A stretch of DNA of 64,000 nucleotides from Muscardinus avellanarius (GCA_963383645.1 OY726566.1:99873802-99937801); one strand, 5' to 3'; shown: positions 10,569 through 23,916, numbered from the stretch's first letter. The notes: a model not told the origin generated them from the letters alone. A program made the numbers and translations.

Positions 10569-10997
10569 GTGAATTAAATTTCTCCGGAATGTTCTAGAAT
10601 AGAATGCTGTATGGGAACTTAAACAAATAAGCTTCTATCTGGATATATCATAAATAATGTTGTCTCTAATCCACTAGAGAAAGCAGACCTGGCTAAGACA
10701 GAGCAAACTAATATGCACTTGACTCATCATTACAGTCTTTTTCTACTATGAAGCTTAAATGATGCTAGTGCATTGTTTTTGAAGTAATTTCTCTGCTTTA
10801 TCCTCTACAACTGACAATACTGTTTTTTTCTTTTTCACTTTATGAAGCCACACCTCTGCATTGCTACATTCTCTTCAGACCTTCATTGCTTCTCAAACTT
10901 TACTACCTGGTTGACATTCTTCACCCTAGATGTTTCCTTCTTGATCCGTCTGTATTTCACTTCAAAGTAATATTTCACTTCAAAGTAATTCATTCTT

Positions 10998-11310
10998 TTT
11001 TTTCTTTTTTGGTACTGGGAATAAAATCGATGGACATTCTACTTCCAAGCTACACCCCCAGACCTTTTTACTCTTTATTTTTTTATATTAATTAATTAAT
11101 TTATGTATTTTTGCAATACTAGAGATGAAACCCAGGGGGCATTCTACCTCCGAGCTACACCTCCAGCCCTATTTTTTATTCTTTATTTTGACAAAGTCAC
11201 ACTAAGTTGTAGAGGGTCTCAATAAGTAGCTGAGGCTGTCTGCAATCTATGATCCTCTTGTCTCAGCCTCCCAAGTATTGGGATTACAAGCATGTGCCAC
11301 CACGCCTGGC
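10998..11310 (-). mobile_element. B1-dID SINE preceded by an extra dID
   Basis: An ID-like unit at 10998-11065 (ggtactgggaataaaatcg), an (ATTA) spacer, then a complete copy at 11105-11310 ending gtgccaccacgcctggc. No displaced B1 half was found, so this is either a trimer or a remnant. Confidence 0.8.
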
Positions 11311-11377
11311 TTGTCCATTAAGTTTTCCTGAGCAGTCTGTTTTACTATTCTTCCATCTCTTATAAATGTAAAAACAC

Positions 11378-11605
11378 TGCCGGGCGTGGTGGCGCACGCT
11401 TGTAATCCCCGCGCTTGGGAGGCTGAGACAGGAGGATCGCGCAGGTTTGAAGCCAGCCTCAGCAACTTAGTGAGACTCTCAGCGACTTAGTGAGACTCTG
11501 TTTCCAAATAAAATATGAAAAAAATAGGTCTGGGAGTATAGCCTGGAGGTAGAAAGCCTCTGGGTTCCACCCCCAGTACCACCAAGAAAATAAAAAAATA
11601 AATAT
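11378..11605 (+). mobile_element. B1-dID SINE (type II)
   Basis: gccgggcgtggtggcgcac, two 'agcgacttagtgagactct'-like repeats, ccccagtaccacc and an A-rich tail. Confidence 0.93.
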
Positions 11606-12030
11606 ATAAACATTTATGTCCTTAACACATCATTTAATGTACTCTTATCATAAATTACTTATTATAAGTATATATACTATTTCAAAATTATTTGTAATTG
11701 TCTCATGTATTAATGCTATTTTTGTAACTGAAAGTCCTATACTTCCATATCTAGTACTGCCTAATAAAAGGATGAATACAAGTCAGAGATTAAAAACTAT
11801 CTGCTGCTTGACTTTTTTCAGGACAGGTCCTAAAACAGTTTATGCCAGTTTTAACCACATTTCTGTACCAAATGCATGCAAACATCTGAATGATGTGATA
11901 AAATACATTGTTTGAAAAAAAGTTCCTTAATTTAATAGTTCAAATGTTGAGAAGGTTTCCAATCAACACAAAGATCTAAAAGAAGGCAGTTCAAATAGTA
12001 TGTCGCTGAACAGCAGGAGTGAAATCATAC

Positions 12031-12150
12031 CCCGTAGACTCTGAGGAGGGTGCGGAGGGGGGAGACCCAGACGTCAGGGCGGTCTCTGCTAAGGAGGGCT
12101 CTTCCTGTGGTAGTGGGTGGTGTTCAAAGAACTTGGAGACAAACAGCAAA
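12031..12150 (-). CDS. BRAF: BRAF exon 7 (linker after the cysteine-rich domain)
   Basis: This 120-bp exon encodes about residues 287-327, the flexible segment between the zinc-binding domain and CR2. It reads [20 protein letters not shown] and then [20 protein letters not shown]. The acceptor is cctcacag before TTTGCTG; the donor is GTATGA after ACG GG. It joins exon 6 (ending CTT GA) as Asp-Leu-Leu and exon 8 (starting G CCC) as Gly-Pro. It differs from remembered human sequence at about seven positions, far more than any other exon here, which fits a disordered Ser/Pro-rich linker under weak constraint. Confidence 0.96.
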
Positions 12151-13438
<1,288 letters not shown>

Positions 13439-13681
13439 TTAAAACAACAAAGTTTTAAAATATTTATATTATAAAAACTCACACTCTAAAATAAAAAAAT
13501 GAAAACCAGGGGTTCAAGAGAGTGGATGGGCTACACATGTTTATATTGAATTCCAATATCCAACTTAAAATTTTAAAAGTCAGAGCAGGGCATGGTGGTG
13601 CAGGCCTGTAATCCTAGTACTTTAGAGGCTGAAACAGGAGGACTGCAGGTCTGAGGACAGCCTCAGTAAGTAGTATTTTTC

Positions 13682-13903
13682 TTTTATTCTTGTTATTTTG
13701 GGGGTACTGGGGGTGGAACCCAGGGGCTTTTCTACCCCCAGGCTATGCTCCCAGACCCATTTTATACTTTATTTGGAAACAGGGTCTCACAAAGTTGCTG
13801 AGAGCCTCACTAAGTAGTTGAGGCTGGCTTCGAACCTGTGCGATCCTCCTGTCTCAGCCTCCCAAGCACTGGGATTACAAGTGTGCACCACCACACCCGG
13901 CTA
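13682..13903 (-). mobile_element. Inner B1-dID SINE (type II)
   Basis: gggggtactgggggtggaac to gtgcaccaccacacccggc, inserted in the outer plus-strand copy. Confidence 0.93.
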
Positions 13904-13971
13904 CAGTAAGTAGTATTTTTCATCAACCTAAGTGAGACAGATTCCAAATAAGAAATAAAATCAGGTTGGGT

Positions 13972-14172
13972 AGCTGGGCGTGGTGGCACACACTTAAAAT
14001 TCCAGTACCTAAAAGGCTGAGACAGGTGGATTGTAGGTTCACAGCCAGCCTTCAGCTACTTAGTGAGGACCTCTGCTACTAAGTGAGAACCTGTTTCAAA
14101 ATAAAGAATAAAATAAGGCTGGGGCAGTAGAGTGCCCCTGGCTTCAATCCCCCGTATCACCCCCCCAAAAAA
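13972..14172 (+). mobile_element. Inner B1-dID SINE
   Basis: gctgggcgtggtggcacac to caatcccccgtatcac, same orientation as the outer copy. Confidence 0.88.
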
Positions 14173-14261
14173 ATTGGGCTAGGGGTGTAGTTTGGAGGTA
14201 GGATGCCTCTGGGTTCAATCCCCAGTATCACACACAAAAAATAAAAAAATTGAAACTCAAG

Positions 14262-14487
14262 CCGGGCATGGTGGTGCATGCTTGTAATCCCAGACCTTGG
14301 GAGGCTGAGACAGGAGGATCCACAGGTTCAAAGTCAGCCTCCGATACTTACTGAGGCTCTCAGCAACTTAATGAAACCCTGTTTCCAAATAAAGTATAAA
14401 ATAGGTCTGGGAGTATAGCCCAGAGATAGAAAAGTCTCTGGGTTCCACCCCAAGTTCCACCTAAATAAATAAATAAATAAATAAATT
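14262..14487 (+). mobile_element. B1-dID SINE (type II)
   Basis: gccgggcatggtggtgcatg to ccccaagttccacc with an (AAAT)n tail. Confidence 0.92.
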
Positions 14488-14636
14488 TGAAAGTCAAGAA
14501 GATGAGAAATAAGAGACTGGACACAGATTTCAAGCTTGACAACATAAAAGTAGAAAAGGAGGGAATGGAGGCAAAAGGATGAAGAAAGAAGGGTGTAGTT
14601 ATCTATCATAGGGTGGGCTATAAGCCCATCTTATTT

Positions 14637-14760
14637 TACTGTTTTTATTTTGAAACAGGGTCTTACTAAGGTGCTGAGGCTTGCTTTGCACCTGCAATCA
14701 ATCCTCATGTCTCAGTCTCCCAAGCAGTGGGATTACAGGTGTGGGCCACCATGCCCAGCT
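14637..14760 (-). mobile_element. B1-like half only
   Basis: ttttgaaacagggtcttact to gtgggccaccatgcccagc; no ID-like half. Confidence 0.8.
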
Positions 14761-14800
14761 AACAAATACCAAATTCTTCATAATGAGTTAAAAGTCGAAG

Positions 14801-15226
14801 CCTGGCATGGTGGTGAATGTCCGTAATCCCAGTGCTTGGAAGTATCTGAGAGGCTGAGAAAGGAAATCACAAGTTTGAGGACAGCCTCAGCAAGTCGCAA
14901 GATTCTCAGGAACCTAGTAAGACCTTGTTTCAAAAGCAAAAACTTTTTTTTTTTGGTGGTACTGGGGTTCCTGGAAGCCCTTCTACCTCCGGGTTACACT
15001 CTAAGACCTATTTTATACGTTTTTATTTTTGGAAACAGGGTCTCTTAAGCCAGCGAGGCTGGCTTCAAATCTGTGCGATCCTCCTGTCTCTACCTCCCAA
15101 GCCTGGGGATTACAAGCGTGCGCCACCACGCCCGGCAAAGCAAAAACTTTTAAAAAAAGAAAAGAAAAAAAAAAAAGGCTGGGGGTGTAGCTTGGAGGTA
15201 GATGTCCTTGGATTCAATCCCCAGTA

Positions 15227-15229
<3 letters not shown>
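14801..15229 (+). mobile_element. Outer B1-dID SINE split by an inverted SINE
   Basis: B1 half 14801-14947, ID-like half 15137-15229 (ggctgggggtgtagcttgg). The inner copy is flanked by the perfect 15-bp repeat aaagcaaaaactttt (14933-14947 and 15137-15151). Confidence 0.9.
14948..15136 (-). mobile_element. Inner B1-dID SINE, short (type I)
   Basis: ggtggtactggggttcctgg to gtgcgccaccacgcccggc, inserted at the linker of the outer copy in opposite orientation. Confidence 0.93.

Positions 15230-15287
<58 letters not shown>
15228..15287 (+). repeat. (AC)n microsatellite at a SINE tail
   Basis: About 29 AC units, directly continuing the ccccagtactac end of the outer SINE. Confidence 0.97.
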
Positions 15288-15289
<2 letters not shown>

Positions 15290-15532
15290 GTGAGTTTGAA
15301 AGCATGGTGGCTCCTATTTCATTATTAATGTATATTTTCAATCACTTCAGTTTTTCAAAGTTTTGACCACATCAACAGAAATAAGTACATTTTATGTTAT
15401 GACCCAGGGTACATAGAATATATATATATATATATAAAAATATGTAATGTGCATTAGAATTTCGGAATCTATTACATGTAAATGCTTTTCATGATACATT
15501 GAATTGATTTCAACAGCAAAAAAAAAAAAAAT

Positions 15533-15819
15533 TTTTTTTTTTTTTTTGCAGTACTGGGGATGGAACCCGGAGGCATTCTACCCTCAAGCTACACCCCCAG
15601 TCCTATTTTATTTTTATTCTTTTGTGGGTCTGGGGATGGAACCCAGAGGCATTCGACCTCCGAGCTATACCCCAGCCCTATTTTTTATTCTTTATTTGGA
15701 AACAGGGTCTCACTGAGTTGCGGAGGGCCTCACTAAGTAGCCGAGGCTGTCCGTGAACCACGATCCTCTGGTCTTAGCCTCCTGAATGCTGGGATTACAA
15801 GCGTGCGCCACCACGTTTG
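15533..15819 (-). mobile_element. B1-dID SINE preceded by an extra dID
   Basis: An ID-like unit at 15549-15608 (gcagtactggggatggaacc) is followed by a full type III copy from 15620 (ggtctggggatggaaccc to gtgcgccaccacg). No separated B1 half follows, so it may be a trimer. Confidence 0.82.
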
Positions 15820-16138
15820 TCAGGAATCAATTTTTTTAAATTTAAGAAATGGAAAGTAATAGAGTAAAGGGAAAAAAATGAGAAAGGAGAAAACTTTGGG
15901 TTTGCAGGTAGAGGCATATGTTTGTGTATACAGAAAAAGTTTGGAAGACTAATCTATAAATATTGACCTCTGGGAGGGGTTTTTCATTCTTCTTGAGATA
16001 GTTTTGCACCGTCCTAATTTTTTTCTTTTAATAATAGACACACGATATCTGTCTGCTTAAATGTAGATCTCAAAGTTACTCACCCATATTTCACAGTCCC
16101 TTAACAAAAACACATTCATAAAAACTTGAACATTTTTA

Positions 16139-17160
<1,022 letters not shown>

Positions 17161-17992
17161 CTAGAGTATAATAAATATATGTAAGAGATAAAAGGATTTT
17201 TACATCATCAAAATATCTCATCAATTTACCTTTAATAACACCTTTTAAATGTTTTATGCACTACTAGATCAAATACAACATTATTTCTAGAGCTTACTAA
17301 AGGGAAATTATAACCCAAGCATCTATTATTATTCACCTACTTAAAGCACAATTTTTGCCTTTTATTAAATTATGATTATTACATTAGGTATGTTTTATAC
17401 ATGTAAAAGAACAGAAAATATAATAGGACCCACTATATCTACCAATATTCTCCACTGAGAAGTAACAAATGTCAATGTTTAAAGCAAAATCAGTTTTGAT
17501 CTAACATTGTTCAAAGCTGAATATTGTATAATCCTTCAATCACAATGATGGTCCTTAAGAGTCATCTTACTGACCCTGAAACACAAGAGGAAGAAAATAC
17601 TTGTTCTAAAGTATATAATTGCTATTTGTTGTTTAGTTGCCTAGTGCCCCTATTTCCTCTGGGAATCTGCCCTTCTCTAGAAATCCACATGGCATTAGAG
17701 AGGCTATCAATCAAGGGTTGCTACTTTTATAGCTATAGGTATCAGAAGCTGGCTTATCACTTTCCCATTTCCTAGCAATAGCAAACAAGTTCTTCCCTAA
17801 ATGAATACATGCACATTGGTTGAAAGAAGTTCCTGTTTCTCTGTTTCTACTGCAGTTACCATGTGCCAAGAGAAGACATATCAAAAGCCCACTACACTGA
17901 AAAAATCTGACCTTAGAAGAGAGTGAACATAGGGAGATGTACAGATGACACTGGGAGTAGGGAAAGACAAGGCAAAGAAAAGAGTCCTCCTG

Positions 17993-18187
17993 CCAGGCGT
18001 GGTGGGGCACACGTGTAATCCCTGTACTTGGGAGGCTGCAACAGGAGGATCATTCATGGCCAAGCTTCAGCAACACAAGGCCTTCCATAATTTAGTGAGA
18101 CTCTGTTTCAAAATAATAAAATAAGACTGAGGGTGTAGCTCAGAGGCAGAATGCCTTTGGCTTCAATCTTCAGCAACCACAAAAAGG
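17993..18187 (+). mobile_element. B1-dID SINE, old
   Basis: gccaggcgtggtggggcac to gcttcaatcttcagcaacc. Confidence 0.85.
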
Positions 18188-18475
18188 AAAAGGGATATAC
18201 TTAGCCCTTTCTTTGCTTCACTTCCCCAAGCAAAATTTGGTACAGACCAAAGGAAGGCAGTTGGAGTAGAGAGGGTACAGTTTTACTAGGGGGTTTAGGA
18301 AAGAGGGGATATATTAATTACAATAAAATTAACTATTTCATTTATTTAAATCAATTAAAAGTGCTTGTGAAATGGGAACTTTTTATGCTACAAAAGGGAA
18401 AATGAAATAAAGATGAATACGACAAATGGATTTAAATAATACATTGAAGGGGGAATAATCCAGAAAGCGAACTAG

Positions 18476-18690
18476 AACCTGTGGATAGGCGGGCATGGTG
18501 GCGCACGCTTGTAATCCCAGCACTTGGGAGGCTGAGACAGGAGGATCGGCACAGGTTCCAAGCCAGCCTCAGTTACTTAGTGAGGCTCTCAGCAACTTAG
18601 TGAGACCCTGTTTCCAAATAAATTATAAAATAGGTCTGGAAGTATAGTCCGGAGGTAGAAAAGCCCCTGAGTTCTATCCCAGCACCACAA

Positions 18691-18721
<31 letters not shown>

Positions 18722-18767
18722 AAAGTGCCTAGATTTTCTTAAAAAAAAAACAACAACCTGTAGATAG
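18476..18767 (+). mobile_element. B1-dID SINE (type II)
   Basis: gcgggcatggtggcgcacgc to cccagcaccac with an (AAAT)n tail; flanks aacctgtggatag and aacctgtagatag. Confidence 0.92.
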
Positions 18768-19352
18768 AAATAACAGGAGGCAGGTTTTAGCTCGATATAA
18801 GTATTAAAACTATCTAGCAAGAGCAAAGTTTATCACGAAGGAGTGAGCTCATCAACAGAAGTATTCAAGAAGGGACTGGGATTGATACAGTTGATTCTCA
18901 TTACTCACAGAGCCCATGGAATCTACTTGCTAAAGTTTATTTATAATTCCAAAATTAATACTTGTACTGTTTTTGCAGACACAAGTGCAGAAGCAAAATT
19001 TGTGTACCTTCTCAGCTGATACTCAACAGAGTGACACTCTGCCTTCTTTTAATTTTCATGCTACAGTGTCCTATGTACAGCCTATTTGCTGCCACATATT
19101 TTGTACCTTTGTTTAAAATGGCTTCCTAATATGGTGCCGGTTCTGTTTAAAGCTCCTAAGCCAAGGCTATAATGTGCCTGGCGGAGAGAATCCATGTGTT
19201 AGGGAACTTCCTTCCGGTATGGACTACAGTACCATCAGCCATGAGTTTAATGTTACCAATCAGCAATGTACATTCAATAAGGTGTCCTTAATCAGAAACA
19301 CACATAAACACGGACTCATGAAAATGCGAGCAGGGAGTCACAGGAGCCCAAC

Positions 19353-20045
19353 TGTCTTTTGAGTCCCAGGGATTTGGGATCCGACCACAAGGCGGCAGCA
19401 GCACACACGAGCTTTATTTGGATGATGCTTTGATAGGGTGGCACTTGGGGAAGCTCACAAGGGACTCTCCCAGGGGAGAGCCTACAGGGGAGGAGAATGT
19501 ATGTCTAGGTCAGGCGGCTTACCAGCCTGACAGGGAGCAACCAGGATGAAAGAGCTCCAAAGGACAGCAGCGGCCTGGGGCTTTATAGCTCTGAGATTAG
19601 GCTTATCTATGGCTAGCCCAGTCAGAAGACATAAAGCAGTCTTATGGAGTTGCAAAGTAGGAAGGCCCTCAATGACTAAAAATCTACTTATCAGGATTAT
19701 GTTTGTTTGTTTGTTTGTTTATTTTTGTTTTGTTTTTTTGGTGGTGGTACTAGGGTTCTTAGAAACCCTTCTATCTCCGGGCTACACTCCCAGACCTATT
19801 TTATACTTTTTATTTGGAAACAGGGTCTCTTAAACCAGCTCAGCTGGCTTTGAACCTGTGTGGTCCTCCTGTCTCCGCCTCCTGAGTGGGGGGATTACAA
19901 GCGTGCGCCACCACGCCTGGCCAGGATTATAATCAGATGTACAAAAATTTAGTTTGGTGCAAGCATACTTTTAAGCTAACAGGTTCTTTTCTTCTGTGAA
20001 GAAATAAAACAATGTAGGGGCCAATATACAGAGGCCATCACTAGT
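19353..20045 (-). mobile_element. LTR-like element (solo, ERVK-type suggested)
   Basis: Read on the minus strand, 19353-19700 has AATAAAGCTC, then a short R/U5-like stretch ending GACTCAAAAGACA. This is the usual layout of a retroviral LTR 3' end with a polyadenylation signal. It sits inside the Tigger-like element and is itself interrupted by a SINE. No coding region is attached. The right edge and target duplication are unclear, and the family is not certain. Confidence 0.45.
19701..19921 (-). mobile_element. B1-dID SINE, short (type I)
   Basis: A (GTTT)n tail, ggtggtactagggttcttag to gtgcgccaccacgcctggc, flanked by caggattat on both sides. Confidence 0.93.
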
Positions 20046-20301
20046 TTTCTAGTTTATATAATAATACTTTGTATTTCCCCTAGGAATGATGGCTTAGTAT
20101 TCATTAGTTCAGTAATATAGTTAATTTATAGTAATATAGTGAATTTATAGAACATAGCTACTGTGAATAATAAAAATGGCTATACCGTCTAGAAATAAAA
20201 AATTGAATGGAAAGGCTCACCCTTCTCTGCTATTCATCTTCTGCCTAAAGAATATAAAAATGTCCTGATTGGTAAACCTATCCTCAGTTCAAACCCCAAT
20301 C

Positions 20302-20508
20302 TAGTTGGGCGGGTGGCACAAGCTCGTAATCCCGGCATTTGAGAGGCTGAGACAGAATGATCGTGGTTCGCAGGCAGCCTAACCTACTTAGTGAGGCCCT
20401 TTGGAACTCCGTGAGACTCTGCTTCAAAATAAAAAATAAAAAATAGGACTCCATGTAGAATACCCCTGGGTTCCATGCCCAGTACCACAAAAAAAGTAAA
20501 AATAAAAA
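20302..20508 (+). mobile_element. B1-dID SINE (type III)
   Basis: gttgggcgggtggcacaagc to gcccagtaccac plus an A-rich tail. Confidence 0.9.
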
Positions 20509-21264
20509 TAAACCAATCTAGCCTATCTTATATTTTCTGTTACCACAGTAATTTTCTACAAAAGGCACTCATAACTTTGGTGTGTGTGTATGTATTTCAA
20601 AGATTTCTGAGAATCAGATGGAAGTCTCAAATGCTCTCTCAAAACAAGATTTCAGAGGATTCATGCAACCTGAAATCTATGTAGACGCTGCCGAGGAAAT
20701 TCAGCATTGAACCCATTCTAAAATGTAGCTTTACATTTCATGAATCTAACTAAATCTTCATTCTATATATGGGACAAAATTCAAATTTCATATGTGGATA
20801 AGAGGCCACCAGTGGCCCTGGACTATCTATCCTTCAATCTCCTTGATAATGCCCTTTATGTACTCTAGTAACGCACCTCAAATACTTAAACACACAGCGT
20901 CCTGACTTTATGATAATTCCTGCCAGTCGCAGCACTATTTTCAAATATATGACACATTCACAACATGGTCTAGCTAAAGTAAAAAGAGGAGACTGCCCAA
21001 ACAAACAAAAATTCCATAAATTAGTAAAAGCAATTTTACAATTAAGTAAGTGTCCTAGTCACGTTGACGAAGAACCAGTGCTCAAAAGACTTATAAAAGT
21101 GACATCTCTTACAACTAACTTGATGTCCCAATCAAACAAAAACTAAAACTAAAAATTAGTGATTTCTCATAGAGTACTTGAAGGGAGAGGGGGAAAAAAG
21201 TCTTATCTAGCAACAGAGGGAGGAGCTCTTTCCCTGTCAGAAAAAGAATTTTGAGAAATCAAAA

Positions 21265-21503
21265 AACTAGTCAAGGCCGGGCATGGTGGCGCACGCTTGT
21301 GATCCCCTCACTTGGGAGGCTGAGGCAGGAGGATCGCACAGGCTCGAGGCCAGCCTCAGCTACTGAGTGAGGCTCTCGGCAACTTAGTGAGACCCTGTTT
21401 CCAAAGTATAAAATAGGCCTGGGAGTGTAGCCCGGAGGTAGAAACCCCTGGGTCCCGCCCCCGTACCACAAACAAACAAACAAACAAACAAAAATGTAGT
21501 CAA
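21265..21503 (+). mobile_element. B1-dID SINE (type II)
   Basis: gccgggcatggtggcgcacg to cccccgtaccac with an (AAAC)n tail; tagtcaa occurs on both sides. Confidence 0.93.
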
Positions 21504-21740
21504 CTCCCCACTCTTATTAAAATCAAACAGTGATTTAAATGCCAACGTGAACTAATATCCTTCCCCACTGTACTTTGCCTCACAGAGCTGCTGAGGACCA
21601 AGCACGACTAGACCTGGTTGTGCTTTTCTAAACTGCAAATCACTGTGCAAAAAGTAGTGTTTTTCTTGTCTACAAAGAAACCGATCACCCTCCTCCGTCA
21701 CTTGGATATTCCTTTGAATAATATACTTATTTGTATTAGT

Positions 21741-21749
21741 GAGAGTTAA

Positions 21750-21796
<47 letters not shown>

Positions 21797-21993
21797 CGGG
21801 ATGGAACCCAGGCGCATTCTACCTCTAAGCTACACCCCCAGCCCTATTTTTTTATTCTTTATTTTGAAACAGAGTCTCACTGAGTTGTAAAGGCCTCAAC
21901 AAGTAGTAGCTAAGGCTGACCTCAAAATGCAATCCTCCTGTCTCAGCCTCCCAAATGCTGGAATTACAAATGTGCGCCACCACGAGTTAAAGT
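21741..21993 (-). mobile_element. B1-dID SINE with (GT)n tail
   Basis: (GT)n at 21750-21793 continues into actcgggatggaacccagg and ends gtgcgccaccacg; gagttaaag lies at both edges. Confidence 0.9.
21750..21793 (+). repeat. (GT)n microsatellite
   Basis: About 21 GT units forming the tail of a minus-strand SINE. Confidence 0.97.
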
Positions 21994-22228
21994 TTTTTTT
22001 TTTTTTTTTGGTGGTACTGGGGGTGGAACCCAGGGGCTTTCTACCTCCGGGCTATACTCCCAGACCTATTTTATACTTTATTTGGAAACAGGGTCTCACT
22101 GAGTTGCTGAGAGCCTCACTAAGTAGCTGAGGCTGGCTTCGAACCTGTGCGAGCCTCCTGTCCCAGCCTCCCAAGTGATGGGATTACAAGTGTGCGCCAC
22201 CATGCCTGGCTCGAGAGTTAAAAGTTTT
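21994..22228 (-). mobile_element. B1-dID SINE (type II)
   Basis: T-run, ggtggtactgggggtggaac to gtgcgccaccatgcctggc. Edges gagttaaagttttt and gagttaaaagttttt repeat the same target sequence used by the SINE to its left. Confidence 0.93.
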
Positions 22229-22599
22229 TAGTATTAGTTTTCTCCCCAAAATAGCTAAAACAAGAGCATATTTTTCTCTCACGCTCTTTTATTCCATAAA
22301 CATTTCTTGCTTAACTGTAGCAAAATTAGAGCATGACTTTAAATCATCTCAACCTGCCCTAATTATTCCCTTTGTCTTTAATTATCTCAGACACAACCAG
22401 GACTGATACTAACCAACAGGTATTTGTTCAAAAATCACAAAGTATGATAAATCTAAAGACTCGTTCTCTCAAGGATAGTTATAAAACATCTACTAAGTGC
22501 TAGGAAGGACCCTAGTCACTGAGAAAATAATAACAAAGCTAGCTGTTCTCACAGAGCGAAACCTTCCCACAAGGCAGTAGTTTTAGACACATTTTCAGA

Positions 22600-23100
22600 C
22601 GACAGTTCTTTTACAACCTTTAAAACCCTGTGTGCATACTTTATGCCGCAGAAATTCCATCTTCAAGTCTGTAACACAGAAATCCCGAGACATGTACAAA
22701 GAGTCAAGTACAAAGATTCTCATATTTTACCACTGTATATAACAATAACAACAAACACACTGAGTATAACCTAGCCGTCTATCACCAAAGGAATGGAACA
22801 AGCTATGGTATATTCACAAACTAGTACAGTTAATAATGATTCAGTTGAATGAACTAGATTTGTTTGTATCAACAAATACATATGTATACCTTGAAATTAC
22901 AATTCTGAAGAAAAGAGAGATGCTGCTCAACATACACAGTATCATGCCATTTTATAAATTAAAAAAACAAATACTGGCTTATCGATATATATGTAATGAA
23001 ATACAAACTATGACTGAAGGGACCACACATTTATTAGAGGGGATGCTTTTGGAAGACAGGATGGGAGAGAGGGTGCATGGCCGGGGGATGTTACTGGCAA
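22600..23100 (+). mobile_element. Old L1 3' region, sense
   Basis: The sequence follows the general pattern of L1M 3' ends as I remember them: gccgtctatcaccaaagg, aatggaacaagctatggtat, then an 'aatactggcttatc' stretch. It is non-coding and diverged. Confidence 0.5.
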
Positions 23101-23109
23101 GGGGGATCT

Positions 23110-23192
23110 AAAGACAGAACATGTAGCTCAGTGGTAGAGGACATGCACAGCATGGCGAGGCCCTGCATCCAATCCCTAATGCTGCAAGGAAA
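23110..23192 (+). mobile_element. ID SINE (single unit)
   Basis: catgtagctcagtggtagag, 'catgcacagcatggcgagg' and ccaatccctaatgctgcaag: a full ID unit with the internal segment that the dID units lack. Confidence 0.75.
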
Positions 23193-23195
23193 AAG

Positions 23196-23198
<3 letters not shown>

Positions 23199-23239
<41 letters not shown>
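23199..23239 (+). repeat. (GT)n microsatellite at an ID tail
   Basis: About 20 GT units directly after the ID element. Confidence 0.97.
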
Positions 23240-23417
23240 TGACTGTAACCAAAAATAGTATCTATTCACTGTAGGTGACTAAACAGCACCTGTTTAATAT
23301 ATTGTCCTTAATATTTCTCCACATAATATTTAAAATGTACTAAATAAAAAATTAAAAAAGAAAATCTATAAATGATCTTTTCTAAATGCTAAATCAAAGC
23401 CACCTTAGTTTTTTATA

Positions 23418-23597
23418 TGTGTGGTACTAGGGACTAAACCCAGTGGCATTCTACCTCAGAACTACACTCCAGCCCTTTTTTTTTTTTTTTTTTTAAATAG
23501 GGTCTCACTACTTGCTGAGGCTGTCTTTGAATCTGAGATCCTCTTGTCTCAGCCTCCTAAGTACTGGGGTTACAGGCCTGTGCCACCACACAACAAA
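23418..23597 (-). mobile_element. B1-dID SINE, old
   Basis: gtggtactagggactaaacc to cctgtgccaccacacaac. Confidence 0.87.
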
Positions 23598-23689
23598 CTG
23601 GCAGTTACCAATTTTGACATACCTAAAATATACAACTTTCATTACAAAAACTATATATACATGATTTCTGTTTAGTGATGTCAAAGACC

Positions 23690-23916
23690 ACTTCTAGGGA
23701 CTACTTTTTTTAGAAGGAAAAAAACAGATGCAATTAAAAAACTTGTATATATCAATGGGATTCAGTATGTATTTACACATATGCACGTAGCATATCCTGA
23801 CCAGCTGCCCCCTTCCCACTCCCTTCAATCTCTAGTAGTCACTGTTCCAATTTTAGATGAACTTTTTTTTAAGCTTTCACATCTCTCACATTTCCTGACA
23901 TTACAGTACAATTACT
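23690..23916 (-). mobile_element. L1 3'UTR-like fragment
   Basis: ccccttcccactcccttcaa, then 'ctagtagtcactgttccaat' resembles reverse-strand L1 3'UTR; weak. Confidence 0.4.

Larger units (their letters stand above)
4593..12030 (-). other. BRAF: BRAF intron 7
   Basis: This 7.4-kb intron has donor GTATGA at 12030 and acceptor ttttccag at 4593. It contains about fifteen SINE segments and one pyrimidine-rich array. Stretches 5163-5540, 5833-6800, 7032-7465, 8510-9550, 10555-10995 and 11606-12030 are AT-rich single-copy-looking DNA in which I recognise nothing. Open frames there are short and lack any family resemblance. Confidence 0.9.
13584..14245 (+). mobile_element. Outer B1-dID SINE interrupted by two SINEs
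   Basis: Pieces of one plus-strand copy are found at 13584-13681 (B1 half), 13922-13968 (linker) and 14175-14245 (ID-like half, gggctaggggtgtagtttgg). The first interruption is flanked by the perfect 18-bp repeat cagtaagtagtatttttc (13664-13681 and 13904-13921). The second splits the linker. Confidence 0.85.
18890..20200 (+). mobile_element. Tigger/pogo-like DNA transposon remnant, split by an LTR
   Basis: The left end tacagttgattctcattact and right end 'catagctactgtgaataata' are roughly inverted relative to each other, as Tigger-type terminal repeats are. Near 19180-19330 the frame reads VRELPSGMDYSTISHEFNVT and then NTHKHGLMKM, like the helix-turn-helix region of pogo-family transposases. 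The right part (tgtatttcccctagg, 20070) resumes after an insertion at about 19353-20045. It is far too damaged to code. The family assignment is from memory. Confidence 0.55.

Noticed and set aside
15150..15341. Frames with runs of Val-Cys or Thr-His
   Set aside because: Translations of GT/AC microsatellites.
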